NCBI GenBank assembly: GCA_028583405.1
Contig: CM053256.1
Location: forward strand, 18,501,534-18,565,533
Origin: Pogonophryne albipinna
Lineage: Eukaryota; Chordata; Actinopteri; Perciformes; Artedidraconidae
Direction of reading: 5' to 3'
Length of the DNA stretch: 64,000 nt
Positions 1 through 13,761 of the stretch are shown here, piece after piece. Every line of letters begins with the position of its first letter. The stretch's first letter is position 1. Below the pieces are notes generated by a model. That model saw only the letters and a program-made list of their open reading frames with translations. It was not told the DNA's origin and made no database searches. The position numbers were made by a program, and so were the translations under genes.

Positions 1-1216
1 CCCGCTTATCCGTGGTCGGGTCGCGGGGGTAGCAGTTCCAGCAGAGAGCCCCAAACTTTCCTTTCCCTGGCCACATCAACCAGCTCTGACTGGGGGATCC
101 CAAGGCGCTCCCAGGCCAGCGAAGAGATATAATCCCTCCACCTGGTCCTAGGTCTACACCTTGGTCTCTTCCCAGCTGGACGTGCCTGGAACACCTCCCT
201 AGGGAGGCGCCCAGGTGGCATCCTTACTAGGTGCCCGAACCACCTCAACTGGCTCCTTTCGACGCGAAGGAGGAGCGGTTCAACTCCGAGTCCCTTCCAG
301 ATGACTGAACTTCTCACCTTATCCCTAAGGGAGACACCAGCCACCCTGCGGAGAAAACCCATCTTGTATTCGCGATCTCGTTCTTTCGGTCATGACCCAT
401 CCTTCATGACCATAGATGAGGGTAGGAACGAAAATGGCCCGGTAGACAGAGAGCTTTGCCTTCTGGCTCAGCTCCCTTTTCGTCACAACGGTGCGGTAAA
501 GCGACTGCAGTACCACTCCCGCTGCTCCGATTCTCCGGCCCATCTCACGCTCCATTGTTCCCTCACTCGAGAACAAGACCCCGAGATACTTGAACTCCTT
601 CACTTGGGGTAAGGACTCATTCCCTACTTGGAGTGGACAGTCCATCGGTTTCCTGCTGAGAACCATGGCCTCAGATTTGGAGGTGCTGATCCTCAACCCA
701 GCCGCTTCACACTCGGTTACGAACCGATCCAGGTTGCGAACCGATCCAGTGAGTGCTGAAGGTCGCAGACCGATAAAGCCATTAGAACCACATCATCTGC
801 AAAAAGCAGTGGTGCAATCCTTAGTCCACCGAACTGCAGACCCCCTCCCCCACGACTACGCCTCGAAATCCGATCCATGTATATTACAAACAGGATTGGT
901 GACAAAGCGCAGCCCTGGCGGAGGCCAACCCTCACCGGAAATGGGTCCGACTTACTGCCGAGGACCCGGACACAGCTCTCGCTTTGGGAGTACAGAGATT
1001 GGATGGCCCTGAGTAGAGACCCCCTCACTCCATACTCCCGCAGCACCTCCCACAGTAACTCCCTGGGAACTCGGTCATACGCCTTCTCCAAGTCTACAAA
1101 ACACATGTAGACCGGATAAGCGTACTCCCAGGCCCCCTCCAGGATCCTTGCGAGAATAAAAAGCTGATCCGTCGTTCCACGACCAGGACGGAATCCGCAT
1201 TGTTCCTCCTCAATCT
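1..1216 (-). mobile_element. 5'-truncated non-LTR retrotransposon (LINE, RTE/Rex3-like), degraded
   Basis: The minus strand carries the second half of a LINE reverse transcriptase ORF. Homology begins abruptly near 1213 with EEEQCGFRPGRGTTDQLF, runs through the RT palm and thumb, and ends with the DNA-like C-terminal motif RWFGHLVRMPPGRLP and a stop at 6-8. The 3' UTR lies beyond the left edge. Abrupt loss of homology at about 1216 is typical of 5' truncation during target-primed reverse transcription. The clade is tentative: the sequence style is that of abundant teleost elements I associate with RTE/Rex3. The element shares its orientation with the rbms3 transcript. Confidence 0.85.
6..1213 (-). 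pseudogene. LINE reverse transcriptase remnant with two frameshifts
   Basis: In coding order: 1213-717 holds GFRPGRGTTDQ, the palm motif FVDLEKAYDRVP, GLRQGCALSPILF and the catalytic FADD box (792-803). The frame then breaks at about 717-750, where a stretch of about 17 bp containing gaaccgatccag is tandemly duplicated. A second frame (696-325) continues with MRISTSKSEAMVL, KEFKYLGVLFSSEG and KRELSQKAKLSVYRA, and a further shift near 340-362 leads to the last frame (362-6) with FLRRVAGVSLRDKVRSS and the C-terminal ELGVEPLLLRVE-like region. The FADD active site is intact, but the frameshifts and 5' loss make it non-functional. Similar teleost copies read continuously across these points (from memory). 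Confidence 0.85.
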
Positions 1217-2930
1217 GAGAACAATTACAGAGACTACAAAATACATAAAACACCTAAAAAGAAATGTAAAATTACCCAAAAAATATGAGTACAAAGAGAC
1301 TCGAGGAGACACATATTTATGTTATGTTCGCAAAGAGACAAAGAGAAACGTTTGTTGTTTGTAGTCATTTTGTGTCCAATTCAAAGGGACGGGGGGGCTT
1401 TTACGTTTATTTGCTTGTTGAGGGTTGTTTGCTGCAATGTTTGACCATGCGGATCCTTTATGTGTTCCTCTGCAGAGATGTTGTATGTTTGAGTGATTGT
1501 GTGTGTAATGTGTGTTCATGTCGCAGTCCCAAGGCCAGACTCATTTAGGAGTGAGAGGTTCTGGGAGATTAGGGCCGGCTGACTGAGTGTGAGGACGCAG
1601 TGAGGCCCTCAAAGCACCTCCATGGCCAGATGCCTCTATTAGTCTGCCTGGACCTGAGACATGGCTCAGACAAGGACTTGGACCACTGACAAATGTGTGA
1701 GGAATCCCACTGAAAGCACTGATCATTAATTTTAAGTCCAGCAAACAATTCACACATGTTCGGGATAGTATACTGACACCGGAGCGTCTATTATTAACTA
1801 TTGATGGAATTTGTCACTCTCTGCTTCCCCAAAAGCTGCATTCTGTGCCTGCTACACACATTACCGCGGCATCCTGTTTTTGTGTTGCCGGCTCTTATTG
1901 CAGCACTCAGTTGTTTCAGCCTGGTTCCATTTCATTTCACTTCACCACTCTGCTCTTTTCAAACCTCAATCTAATGCAAAAGTTAAGCAACTGTTTAAAA
2001 CTGTGCTCGATGTGTGGGTGGCAGACATTATTATTCACGTCCCCTTGTTCTGTAAATTAAGGCTTTGGTATCGACACTAACAACTTCTGAACCCTCTGCA
2101 TTGTGTAACAGTCAATCTGCCTTCAATCAGCTGCACAAGGTTTCATTTCGTCTGAAGATGACAGACTGGAGGTGGGAGTTTCAACAAAAGGAAAAACAAC
2201 TTGGCATTGGGGTCTTGCATAAAACCTTGCATTTTAAATGTAAAAACCCTAATACATGCCAGCTGTCATACTGTCAGCAGCATCTCTAATTCGGCCTGCA
2301 GTGTGTTATTGGAAGTGAAAGCTGATAATGACCCCGTAGGGGGGCCTGTCAAGTTATTGAAATGTCTTTATAATATGTGAAAAAGAAACTGATTTCAAAG
2401 AGAACATCAGCTGGATATTAAAAGTTTGTGAAATTGATGACCTTTTAGATCTACAGTAATGGTTTCTATAAAGCGTCTGTCAACCCTGTGAAACGCTGCC
2501 TACAGTATAATCTGTTGAATTGTATCCAAATGTATTTCACTCTCACCTCCTTGACTACTTACTTTGTAAAGATTACCAATTAGATTTTTGCTAGAAAGCT
2601 GAGTAGGGAAAGGTTTAAAGGAGATTTGTGGATTTACTGTTCTCATACTAAAATACCACTTTTGGTTTTGTTAACTAAACTACTTCCTCTTATAAACCCT
2701 CTCAGCACACAGTGTGCTCATTCTGACTGTAAGAGGCTATTGTAGATTTTGAAAATTCGATGTTGCTTTCTTTTATAGTGGCAGAGGGTAAAAAAAGGAT
2801 TGTGTTGTACCAAACTGATTGAAAGACATGGTTCTTTTGTTACAATTGCCCATTTCCACTTGTCTTTCAAGACAAAGCTGCTGGGAATCCTGAGGGGGAT
2901 CTTTCGATGAAGTATACTTTCAAGCCTCAC
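1217..2930 (-). other. rbms3: rbms3 intron, partial (downstream of the linker exon)
   Basis: Sequence between the LINE fragment and the donor of exon 2931-3037. Apart from short G-rich and AT-rich patches I see nothing identifiable. No following rbms3 exon was recognised here. Confidence 0.65.
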
Positions 2931-3037
2931 CTCTCCTTCCCGTGTCCACGGTCGGCCATTCTGGGGATACTTGACCTGGGTCTGCCTCTTCTTCTGGCCT
3001 CCATCAGCAAACTTGCACAGCAGCGGCTCTGCAGGCG
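2931..3037 (-). CDS. rbms3: rbms3 exon: linker after RRM2
   Basis: This 107-nt exon begins with two bases that finish an Ala codon, then encodes [30 protein letters not shown] and TREGE, matching the basic linker that follows RRM2 in RBMS proteins ([18 protein letters not shown] in mammals, from memory). The minus-strand acceptor is cgctctgtag (tag at 3038-3040) after a tctctctct tract, and the donor is GGAGAG|gtgagg (2925-2930). It ends in phase 0. The next known exon (a short one with a TYDPTAA-like peptide in mammals) was looked for in 1-2930 and not found. The 16.4-kb intron in front of this exon carries several transposons. Confidence 0.9.
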
Positions 3038-4781
3038 CTACAGAGCGAGTCAGAGAGAGAGGGAGACAAGGACAAACACGGAGATGTATTAATAATCTTA
3101 ATAGCATGGAAAAAAGTGAATTTCCATGCATTATGTTAAGAGGTATATTTCGAAGATAAGATTTCAATACAGAGTGTTATGCTGTTGCTTAAACAAACAC
3201 ATAACATACATCAGTTAGACCTGAAAACAGCACTTCAGCTCTTACATTTATCTCCTCCACCCCTAATCTAAACATCTGAACAACAGCAGTTATCGCACCA
3301 TCTCTACTACCCTCAAACACGTTTCAACAAAAGCAGCCTTGAGGTGAAAACAAAGCCACGGGCTAATCATCAAAGCACGGCGCGCGTGGTTAGAACGACA
3401 AACCAAACAGGCATGCTAAATACGCAACATAACTCCACGCAGCTTGACCCCGGGCACCAGACTGCGATTGTGATTGCTCCAAAGACAACATGATCTTTTT
3501 CTGGACCAGAAAAAGAAGAAAGCCTTGATTACAAATAGGATTAGCTGCGTGTGATCTCCCATACAAAAGTTCACCAAAACTCTAACTTCATCCTGCATCC
3601 TCCAAACACCCTACAGGCTTCCGAAACAGCAGGAAGCAGCTAGATAGGGGCTTGATTATCCGTAAGATTGAATCAAAGGCTTTATTCTGTATTAATTTAT
3701 TGGATTTTAAAAGCATATTTTTGGAATTTGTTAGAGCATGAAAGTGGGAATAATGGCTTCGATTTCTGGGAAATACTTCAACAAGGACAGCATGACTCAC
3801 CAAACACAGTAAATAGTAATGTCATCCTAACATGAACCAGATATGTGTGCTTTCAATATTGTGGTACAAGTTACATGGATTTGTATATAAATGTAACTTC
3901 ACTTGAATGTGTATGGGACTTCTACACAGAGCCCTTAGGATCCAGATTCCCTTCTAAAAATAACTACAAATGAATTAAATAATATGTGTAAAGGTTTTTG
4001 TCAAATGCAGAAGATGCAAAGCAAGCACAGAAGTATGTGGAAATAAAAAGACATTAAAATGCCATAAAGTTGTCAAGCCCTAAACTGTTATTGCAGCAGT
4101 GGAACACCAACAAATGTCCTGATTCAGTTTTATACAGACACCCATTAACCCTGAAATTGAATAAACGACCTCCTTTTATGCCATGCCTCTAATTTGTTAC
4201 TTTAATACGTCCATCAAGGCATGTTTGAGTCACTGACGGCATCTTAAAAGAGGCTATTAGCCAGCAATCCTGTCTTATTTAACTAGCAATGATTTAACAC
4301 TGCAGAGAAAGTAAAATCCTCATCACTGTGTGCAGCTTAGCAATTCCTAGAAGACATGCAATTCTATGAACTAGCAAGGGCGATATCATCATACTGGTAC
4401 TGATTCGCACATTATGAATGCCAAAATAAACTACGCAATTACCTCGCCTACTTGAAGAAAAATGTTTCTTCATCTCAGTAAACTGAAAAATGAGAAGAGG
4501 TGCATTCGCAGTTCAAGGTTGAGTTGAGAGTTACTCAGAATGCCTGGGGCCATGATGGGTACTCCAAAGGCATGTAGACGGAGAAACACGGAAGCTGTGT
4601 GAGTATGCTGCATTTAGGATGACATGTTATTATACTCTTTAAACTTCTGTAAGAATGACAGGCCACACGGATGTTTTCCTGTCATCATCCCTCGCCTGCT
4701 TCTCATCTTTCTCAATCACTCTCTCTTTCTCTATGCATTCATACTGTATACGTGTAGGTGTGTGTATGTGTGATAAACAGT

Positions 4782-4973
4782 CCACATGTTTACCCTACTT
4801 TTATAATTTAAATTATAAAAGTAGGGTAGACATGTGGAGATTATCCGAATGAACAAAACGTCAACCACAGACCTTATTTCGATCTATTTTCCAAAATCCT
4901 ATGGAGAAATTGCATTGGCTTTTGTCGAAGGAACCGGAAGGAGTTTACTTCCAGGTTTTAGGACGTGTCACTG
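4782..4973 (-). mobile_element. Fold-back copy of a small DNA repeat (second copy at 14287-14522)
   Basis: Read on the minus strand, 4973-4838 matches 14287-14460 over its whole length: both start with cagtgacgtgtcc or a near variant and share ggaaaatag, aaataaggtctgtgg and cacatgtctaccctac. In this copy the distal end is replaced by an inverted copy of its own last 28 bases, so 4782-4809 and 4810-4837 form a spacer-free palindrome with one mismatch. The terminus at 4973 matches the CAGTGACG end of the other copy. Confidence 0.7.
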
Positions 4974-6514
4974 TGGCACTCTATACTGTGTCGTTTCCTC
5001 ATGAAGTTTGGTCAAGAATGATACATAACAAATTGCCACGATTATCAAGAGATTAGTGTTTTTTCATCAAGATATACACCATAATGACTGAGTATACAAC
5101 AAACATTCTTTACAGATGAGATGAGATTATTTAAGTGGGTAGCAATAAGGCTGCTAAAAAAAAGTGTATACTGTTTCATTATCTCAGTCTCCAATACCCT
5201 GTTTGAGATTTAGATAACATCGTATTCCTTTTTAACAATATAGATACAATAACTGCTGAACCACAGGAACAAAATCCAGTTACAAAGATTCCCTTTTACG
5301 CACTCCTTCTTGTGATTACTAGACGACAGTTCTATCGTGCGGCAAGACGCAGCCTTTTTTCAGTTTGCAAAACACCAAATGCAGAAGAGGATATAGGAGG
5401 CTGAAATTCTAGATCACACTGTCTAAAGTAGCAGAAATAATTGTGTTGTATTGTGTAATATAGTGTTATCAGTATAGCTGGGACTGTTGGGGCAGCAGGA
5501 GGTCAGAAGAACTAAATTCAGACAATTCCGGTTCAAAACTTTTGTTTTGTGATGTTTGTGAGTTTCTGAAATGGTTACTGGGAGTTCCCATGTTGGCTAT
5601 GAAAGTTCATTTGTGAGACTCTGGCAGTGGTACGTAGTCTGTGTAATGCATCTGTAAAAGCTTTCAAGAGTTGGCTGAGGTTGAATTGATATGGTAATAA
5701 TGGGCGGTAAAGAGGTTCAAAGAGGGCTATTATTCATATTAAATAGTTGTGAATTCTAATTTACAATTTACAATAGCATTAGGTTCAGGTTTATAGGAAA
5801 AGGAAAGAATGCTTGTCTGCCCTCAAAAGATTGAAAATGCATTGATGTCTATTTGCATTGTTACTTCTTCATAAATGCAAGCAAATATGTGACTTGGAGG
5901 ACACTTACACATACACACTTGAACAATATTTGAGTTGTGTTGCTGTTTTGTTTTACTTGTGTGAAGAACAGAGAAAGCTAATTTGTCGACAGCTGACACC
6001 TTGTCAAGTTTATAGTTGGGACGCTTTTCTTCTTTGCGTCTTCTCTAAAATATAATATTTGCATGAAAAACGACTAACTATCACATTGATAGAAAAAGGT
6101 TTGTGTTTTTGGGCTTAAGAGAGATGATAAAATGGGGCACTTTATTGTTGGAATTAGCAATGCAAAAATGCTAAGTAGCTGGTCCAAGGAGAGAAAAATA
6201 AAAGTGATCTAGAAATGTCAGTTCTCATGATATGATATCTGCTACAGAATGACAGGCTAAACTTCTCTAAGTGTGTCTCATACTAACATCCAGTTAGTAA
6301 AGCATACAACATGAAAACAGAGAATCATTTATGTGTAACTGGAGAAACGTGTGCTTGTTAAGAGCAACATTCAACGACGACATGAGTTTGAATAAGTGTC
6401 CAGCCTAATAACCATAGACTCTAATAACCCATAAAGTGGTATACATTAAAAAAAAAGTGCATACACATAATGCTGTAAGCTGTTTTGTATCAGAGCTAAA
6501 TGGCTCCAGACATG

Positions 6515-6548
6515 AAACACTGGCCCATAGGGCTATGGGCCAGTGTTT
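6515..6548. repeat. Perfect 16-bp inverted repeat with 2-nt loop
   Basis: The arm aaacactggcccatag (6515-6530) is followed by gg and its exact reverse complement (6533-6548). No larger element boundary was recognised around it. A CA-rich tract follows. Confidence 0.8.
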
Positions 6549-6563
6549 ACATGCATAAGAGCG

Positions 6564-6579
6564 CCCACACACCCACACA

Positions 6580-6618
<39 letters not shown>
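6564..6618. repeat. (CA)n microsatellite, imperfect start
   Basis: About 55 bp of CA repeat; the left third is interrupted by ccc units, the rest is pure. Confidence 0.9.
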
Positions 6619-6622
<4 letters not shown>

Positions 6623-9600
6623 CATACAGTACATCAATATTTGTTTAATATTTCGGTTGCATTTAATGTTTTGAGACACTGCTGCAGGAGGCTAATATTT
6701 AGTTGGACAGGACATTTCGACAGGCCAAGAAATGTGGAAAGCCTTTTTTTTCTATTTAATGTATATCTTTATACACTGCTGCCACATTCTTTTGAAACCT
6801 GGGTTTAATCCTTTTTATTATTTAAATCGGATTTGTCAGATTATACTGTCATGCCATCTCACAATTCCACCAAAATAACATATTAAATGGACAGAAGATT
6901 ACGTTTTTGGGCTGTAGCTAAAACAGCAAACTAATTGAATTATACGAACAAATTGATATAGGATTAACACACATAATATACATGAGTAGTATTTTGTGTG
7001 TGTTTGTGTCAGATTATGACTGTGTATGTAAGAAGACCTTTTAGGTGTTTCTACTGTTGATTATCACATTAAAGGAAGAGGATATCTTGTCATTCCTGCC
7101 ATTATCATCAATGCAAAATGTGTGTTGCAAGCCAGAATTGTAATGTGCCACAAACGGTGAAAGGATTTCAACGGGGCATTCATTAATCAGTATTGGCTCA
7201 TGTGTAGAAATATTAGAAGGATAAGTCCCACAAATCAGCTAACCTATGGAGGCATTTTGTCTATTGAATCATTTCATTAAAACAATTAATGTGTTCAACA
7301 GAGACAACCATTTTGAAATGTGTCTCAACTGTATTTTACACCTACAGAGCGAATGCAGTGCGAGGCATAACAAAATGATTTAAAATGACTTGCAGCCTCC
7401 ACCAATACTCCAGTGTGTAGTACTTTAGCACAATAGCCTCATATTCCAGCTATAATGTAAAAACAGACAAGTGTAATATCACTGCTGCATTGGCTTTAGG
7501 TGACGCCTGTGATGGAAGAATTGGGATATCATATCATTTTTCTCTGAGGTAGAAAATAACACACTTTATATTCATTCACTGGCACAGTAAGACAACATAA
7601 ATACTGATGATGGTAATGACAATATGAAATGTTATTTATTCCTAAGAGGGAAACTCAGTTGCCACACAATCATGAGGCAACAACAACAGCAGAGCATCCA
7701 GAGACCAGATTACCTGTCTGCTCAAACCGGTGCATCAAATTAATTATTCAGCCTGCTTTCACGGTTACATTGTTACAATCTGTTGCATTTCACGAGAGGG
7801 ATTTAAAGAGGAAGAAGGACATTTTTAATTGTCAGTTTGACCCTGCTGCTCTCACTCTTGCGGCTTTGTAAGTGAAAAAAGTAGGATGGATTTAGGTATG
7901 GATGTGTCCGTCTGTCCCCTAAAATGTTCGCATTTTGGGAAATTAACATTGTCTGTAATAAATATGGGTATCCAAATAGTTCAGATATGTTAATTCTTAG
8001 TAAACAGAACATGGAGTTGAAGAAGTGAAATTCAATCCAAATTGAATGAGCAAAATGATTGCTACAGTCACACACATAGATTTTTCTTTAGCCCCAAGCA
8101 CGACGATGTTCCCCCTCTTGCTCCAGGCGGTGTTTTCTTGTCAGTGTGTCTGACAGGTGAGGAGTTTGTTTAGTAAATCCCAGCACTGTCGCTTGGTTTG
8201 CAGACCAAACTGCTGCACAGTGCAGACAACTGCTCACGCCTCATGGAAAATTAATGGAGGCAGAATGGGCGGCTTAGTGGATCTTCACCCTAACAGAAAG
8301 AGTCAGCGTGGATGCACAGTGAGCAGGAACACTGAGGAGAAAAACATGTCTTTAGTTCTGTTCTATTAGGTTTATACTGTGGTTGCATTTGATCACAAAC
8401 ACGGTTTATTATTCATAAGCGGTGTTAATTTTATTGTGCCGATGGGAAGAAATAAAAACATCTTTATTGACTTCACAGGTATCACCCGAGGTTTCAGGTA
8501 TGAAACGATTCAGAAATGTAGCTTTCAGTTATGGATGTAGTTGATGGAATTTTAAAAAAGGCAGATTATTTTTAGTGCATTTTTTGTGTTCCAATATTTG
8601 TAATCGGTTTCCATAACTTGGGGGGAGGATATCATGGTATTTGGTCCATGTATTTATGCATACATAGCATCATATATTATAGGTGTACAGTATAAAAACA
8701 TCTGTAGCACTTGAGGCTATACATGTATACATCTTTCAAAACAGCATACATTCATTAACATTTTTAAAGTGTTTTTTAAATGTATTTTTGATTAATTAAT
8801 GATCTATCATACACATTTTTACACATTTCAAAGTGAATCTCAATATTTAGTTTTTGCTGTAAATTATGGTTCTGAGCTTCCTAGGCAATGTGAAAGAAGA
8901 CCAAAAGAAAAAGAACCACCCACACATTGAGCCACTATGTGGTGTTCTCTATGTTCTTTATGAGCGCTTCCCTGCAGTCAATGCTACTCAACAACACAAG
9001 TTGTAGCCAAGAGCTGCAAGAATTTGACATGTGCAAATTACCGGAGTGAACTGACTAAATACTACATGTGTTTCCTCAAATTGGGAAGTGTTTACAAGAT
9101 GTACTTGCAGTCATTAACCAAGGTGTAATGTAGCTATCACAGTGTCACTGCTTTGTGGATTAGATAGGGAAAAGTGTCCCTCCAGTTTTTGTGTTTTCTT
9201 TGCTTCACTTGGGGGTAAAAAAACATAGCGACATCCTGTTGAGATATGCGATGAAAATAGGAAATAAAATACATGAACACTGGAAGAGATGTCAATAAAA
9301 TGACAGGGAGGTTGGTTGTTGCAAAGTGTGTTGTGAATGCTATGGGGTAAAAAAAAAGAGAGTTTTCGATCTGTGGCGTTTTGTGTTTAACTGACAGAAT
9401 GTGTATAGGTAGCAGGAGCGTACTGTGAAGAGTGGATCACATACTGTTACCACTCATTGCAGCAGTGGGACATTGCAAACTGCAATACAGGGCAATATAG
9501 AAAGCTGTTAAAACTCCAGCAGAGCAAACAAACATTTCCATCTGTTTTCTGCTGAGGGGGACCACGGAAAAAGAAGTAGATGTTAAGGCAAAATATAAGG

Positions 9601-11257
9601 GTGCAATAAGCACACAGGTTTTCTCGATGCACTAGGTGGATACTTAGCTTTGGTGCTCCGAAGCAAGGAAACTTTCTGTAAATAAATCTTCACTTATAAC
9701 TGCACAATGGTTTCAGTTTTCACGATTGGAAGAGGGGGAATTTCATATAAGTTGGACCAAATCCCTCAAATGGGAACATTCTCATTTGAAATCCAATCCA
9801 TTAGCGAGCAACATGGGAAACCATTCAGTTGGAAAATGGGATCCAATCCCCAAATGTGACAAAACGAGAAATCCCCCAGCTGAATGGGATGTCGTCTCTT
9901 TTTTCTTTTTCTTAAAGACAGTCGGCATTAAAGAGCGCAAGGCCCCAGGAGAGAAGAATACGCACTCCAGAGGGTTACTGGTTCAAGCATCGCACATCAG
10001 AGGACGCCAACTATTTGCCACAAAGATCTGGAAATATGTATTAGAAAATGTTTATTCATATTGCTATTAGCATTTTTAAATCATTAAAAATTAAATTTAT
10101 ATGTCTACTGCAGAAAAAAGTAAAGACTGCAAACTAAGAAATGAAATTAGGTAGATACTGTATACACACTCAATACGTTTGAAAAGAAAATCATGATTAA
10201 CTCCAGCCTGTGTGGCTGCCGCTGCTCAATACATTTACTCCTCATAATTGTGAAGCAAGAAATAATTGGCCGTGAGACAAGTTGGAATAAGATGTATCGA
10301 TGAACTGCCATCATTTACTAAAGAATTGAATTCTCACAATGATGTTAAGATAGCTGTAAATGTCATTGCAACATCCAGAACTTGACAGCATCGATGTGCT
10401 TCAATCAGGATCACAACTTAACACCCATAGCGATGTTTGAGTGTAGAATAAGTGGCTTTAAATAACGCATGTATGTTGACTCGGTCTGACAGTGCAGTAC
10501 TGCCAGATAATTACACAATATTTCTCTCAGTAGAGCCTCATTCAAATTTTTCACAGAACATCAAATAACAATCATTTGCCATTTATGAAAGTATTGAACC
10601 ACTTCTGCAATGAATGGGGGCTTAATGCCTGCTGATCATATTAGATGCATTTAAGGCTGGACACATTTTTAAAAGCCTCATGATTGTTATTGAAACTACA
10701 TAATGATAATGGGCTTTCTCTGAGATCTGGATTCTTTGTATTCTTCTGTTTCATTTGTCTTACCATTAGGGGAGGGCAGGATAAGGATAACTATTAAAAC
10801 ACTATATCAGACAGTGGGAGAAAGACAAACAGAATGATTAAAAACAAGGCAAAAGAGGAAAAATAGATTAGGTGTGAGACAGCGTTTATAGAGTGGGAGG
10901 AGACACAGAAATAAAAAGCCTAAACAGATAAAAGGTGTACATGGAAAAGGGGGGAATGAGTAAATATCGAGAGGCACATTTCCTTCTTTTGGCCTTGTAT
11001 CCCCTCTAATGACTTTTAAGCAATATCTTACCAAGTCATTTGTAGTGGCTGTTTTTGTGACCTGATTCAATCACTTAATATTTTAACCATTAAACACGTT
11101 ATTACCAAATATCAATAACTATAAATTGACAAGATCATAACAAATTATTTAAATAGGAACATATTTTTATGTTTTTTGATTTTATGTTTTATTCCAGATT
11201 CTCTTATCTTTCATTATTTTTTATTTGCGCAATTATATTTAAAAAAAAAATCATAAG

Positions 11258-11277
11258 AATAATAATAATAATAATAA
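11258..11277. repeat. (AAT)n short microsatellite
   Basis: About six and a half AAT units after an A-run, in AT-rich intron. Confidence 0.85.
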
Positions 11278-11545
11278 CCATAACTAACAATAATAAACTC
11301 AATCAATCTTAATGTTAATCTGTTATAAATTAGATCTTCCATCTGTTAGGAGTAAAGCAATAAAAGGATAAACCCAGAAATATTTTCCTCACACCCATGA
11401 AGTTAAAAGAAATGCAGAATCATCATTTCATATTTTTATCTTTGGGCGGCCCTTTGAAGTCAACATTCACTTATTAAGTGCTGACTCTCAGAATCTGTCA
11501 TGAAGCAAAATAAAGACTTATCATATCAAGTGACATGGTCATGAT

Positions 11546-12301
11546 CAGAGTTGGGTGTGTAACGCGTTACTGTAATAATATTACTTTTGTCGGTAACGGA
11601 GTAGTGTAACGCGCTACTTTTATAATTCAGTAATCACATTACAGTTACTAACATTGCCCCGACACGCGTTACTTCGTTACTTACTAAAATCAGTCATAAT
11701 CAAACCTCAACAAACACCTGCAAAGAACACATGCTAAGGTGAAGCTAACGCAGCTATTTGTTGTTTGTTTATATCACGTAGTATGTTCCTCTTCTCTGTT
11801 TTCCGGTTGTTGCCTGTTTTGAATGACGAATACACACTACCGCCGCCTGCTGGTAAGGAGAGTTATTGTCACTCACGCATGCGCAGTTCGTACGTGATCG
11901 GCTGAAGTCTTTGCGGTGTGTTCCAGTCTGGTTCCAGTGCAACACATGGCCATTGGCCAACACGCAGGAGAACACGCCGACGCAACAGCGTGAGCAGAGA
12001 TATACTGCGCAAAATATACAGATAGCAGGAGACAGAGGACAGCCATAGTCAGATAGGAAAACATTCAGGAGCTATCTGGATCAGTCTTATGCGACAATGG
12101 AAACTGAACTAAAGAGAACATTTGAAACTTTAGCAGTCTGCGTGATCTGCCTGCAGGAAGGGGCGGGCCGGCCCTGCGAGTAAAGTAACGAGTAAAGTAA
12201 CGAGTTACTTTATGTAGAGAGTAACGAAGTAGTGTAATATATTACTTTTAAAAAAAGTAATATGTAATATATTACTTTTTTTAGTAACGACCCCATCTCT
12301 G
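11546..12301. mobile_element. hAT-superfamily non-autonomous transposon with 8-bp TSD
   Basis: The left end cagagttgggtgtgtaacg and the right end ...cgaccccatctctg form an imperfect terminal inverted repeat (CAGAG.TGGG). Both sides carry the identical 8-bp direct repeat gtcatgat (11538-11545 and 12302-12309), the TSD length typical of hAT elements. The terminal regions are packed with gtaacg/cgttac and gtaatatattac motifs in both orientations, likely subterminal transposase-binding repeats. The 756-bp body has no convincing transposase ORF. This is a common teleost repeat type. Confidence 0.9.
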
Positions 12302-13036
12302 GTCATGATGAAGCTGTGGATGATGTGTGCTCTTTAGGGCTGGGTGGGAGGGGGGGGGTGCTTCCTGCTGCGGCCGACTCTCTCCCTCCCAGCATGGGGG
12401 GGGACAGACATTATCGCAAGACGAGCGCAGAGAAGACAGAAATACGGTGTATAGTAAACACTGGCTGATTGCACGATTTGCACATTTCACGGGACATATT
12501 TATGCACTAAAAGTGACATTAGGAGAATAACACATTTTATTAATGGAGCTGTGTGGCCATTTAAAGACTTCTAAAAACGTATTCTGAATATTCTTTATTA
12601 ATAAGGAACCTAACAAAGAAGATAATACAGATCCAGATAGACCTCACATCAAGCCCTTCCTCTAGACAGAAAAATGCAAATGTATGTCCAATCTAGCCAC
12701 TCTATGTCTATGACATGATGCGCCAGTAGAAGTGAGAGAGCTGCTGATCGATGGACTTCCTGTTAACGAGGGCTGATGGAAGCTCTGGTCATGTGATCAA
12801 TGTCACCATTAATCTCGCAGCAAGAGAGTTAACTATAAACTATCATTTACGCTTTTTACCAGTACAGCAGCCATGATGGACAGAATGTGGTTTTATAGAG
12901 GGACAAACACTTCACACAATAATATGCACACACACATAAGCACATTACACTATTTAAGAATAGCAGATTTACTTATAATAACAGTAAGTAATAAGCAGAC
13001 TAATAATATAATAAGAACGGTATGTGATCGGTACAA

Positions 13037-13163
<127 letters not shown>

Positions 13164-13761
13164 CAGTGGATCAGTACAGAGAGGGTCTGGTTGGCCAGGT
13201 TTGCACAATTTCACTGGTTTGTGAGCTCAAAGCAATTTAACTGGTCAACCTATCAGTGGCGGAGCCAGGACATTTTCAGTGGGGTGGCCAGGATGGAACC
13301 AGTGATCATTTTGGGGTGGCATTGAAATCACTATTATATGAACATAAAAATACATCTCACTATAAAATTAGGGGTTATTTAAGGCACCTACAACACACCT
13401 CTACATTATTTGGGATCAAGTGGTGGAATAGATCAAATAATATTCAGTATATCTAACAATTTCTTTCGTATTCCCGCAGGCAAAGTATCAACGAAGCTTA
13501 CATTATACAAATGTAATGCAATATACAGACTGTTTAGCTTATGGTGATCAGCAGCACTATGGGCTCATTCTCTCAGTGTATCATCAGGAATACAGAGACA
13601 CACACACATCATTTAAATAAGAGTTTTTAAATTAAATGATAGGTTAAGAATAATCATCTTAAAGTAAATAACAATAAACAATAGCCCTTAACCCTGTAAG
13701 GCCCCCGGTTGTAATTTTACAACATTACTTTAAGCTATCCTAAAAAAAGTCAGTAAATGTT

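Noticed and set aside
1217..2900. Search for the next rbms3 exon downstream of the linker exon
   Set aside because: No TYDPTAA-like coding sequence with splice sites was found on the minus strand.
6405..6808. Antisense CVCV-rich frames near 6.5 kb as genes
   Set aside because: Generated by the CA repeat and the palindrome; no supporting features.
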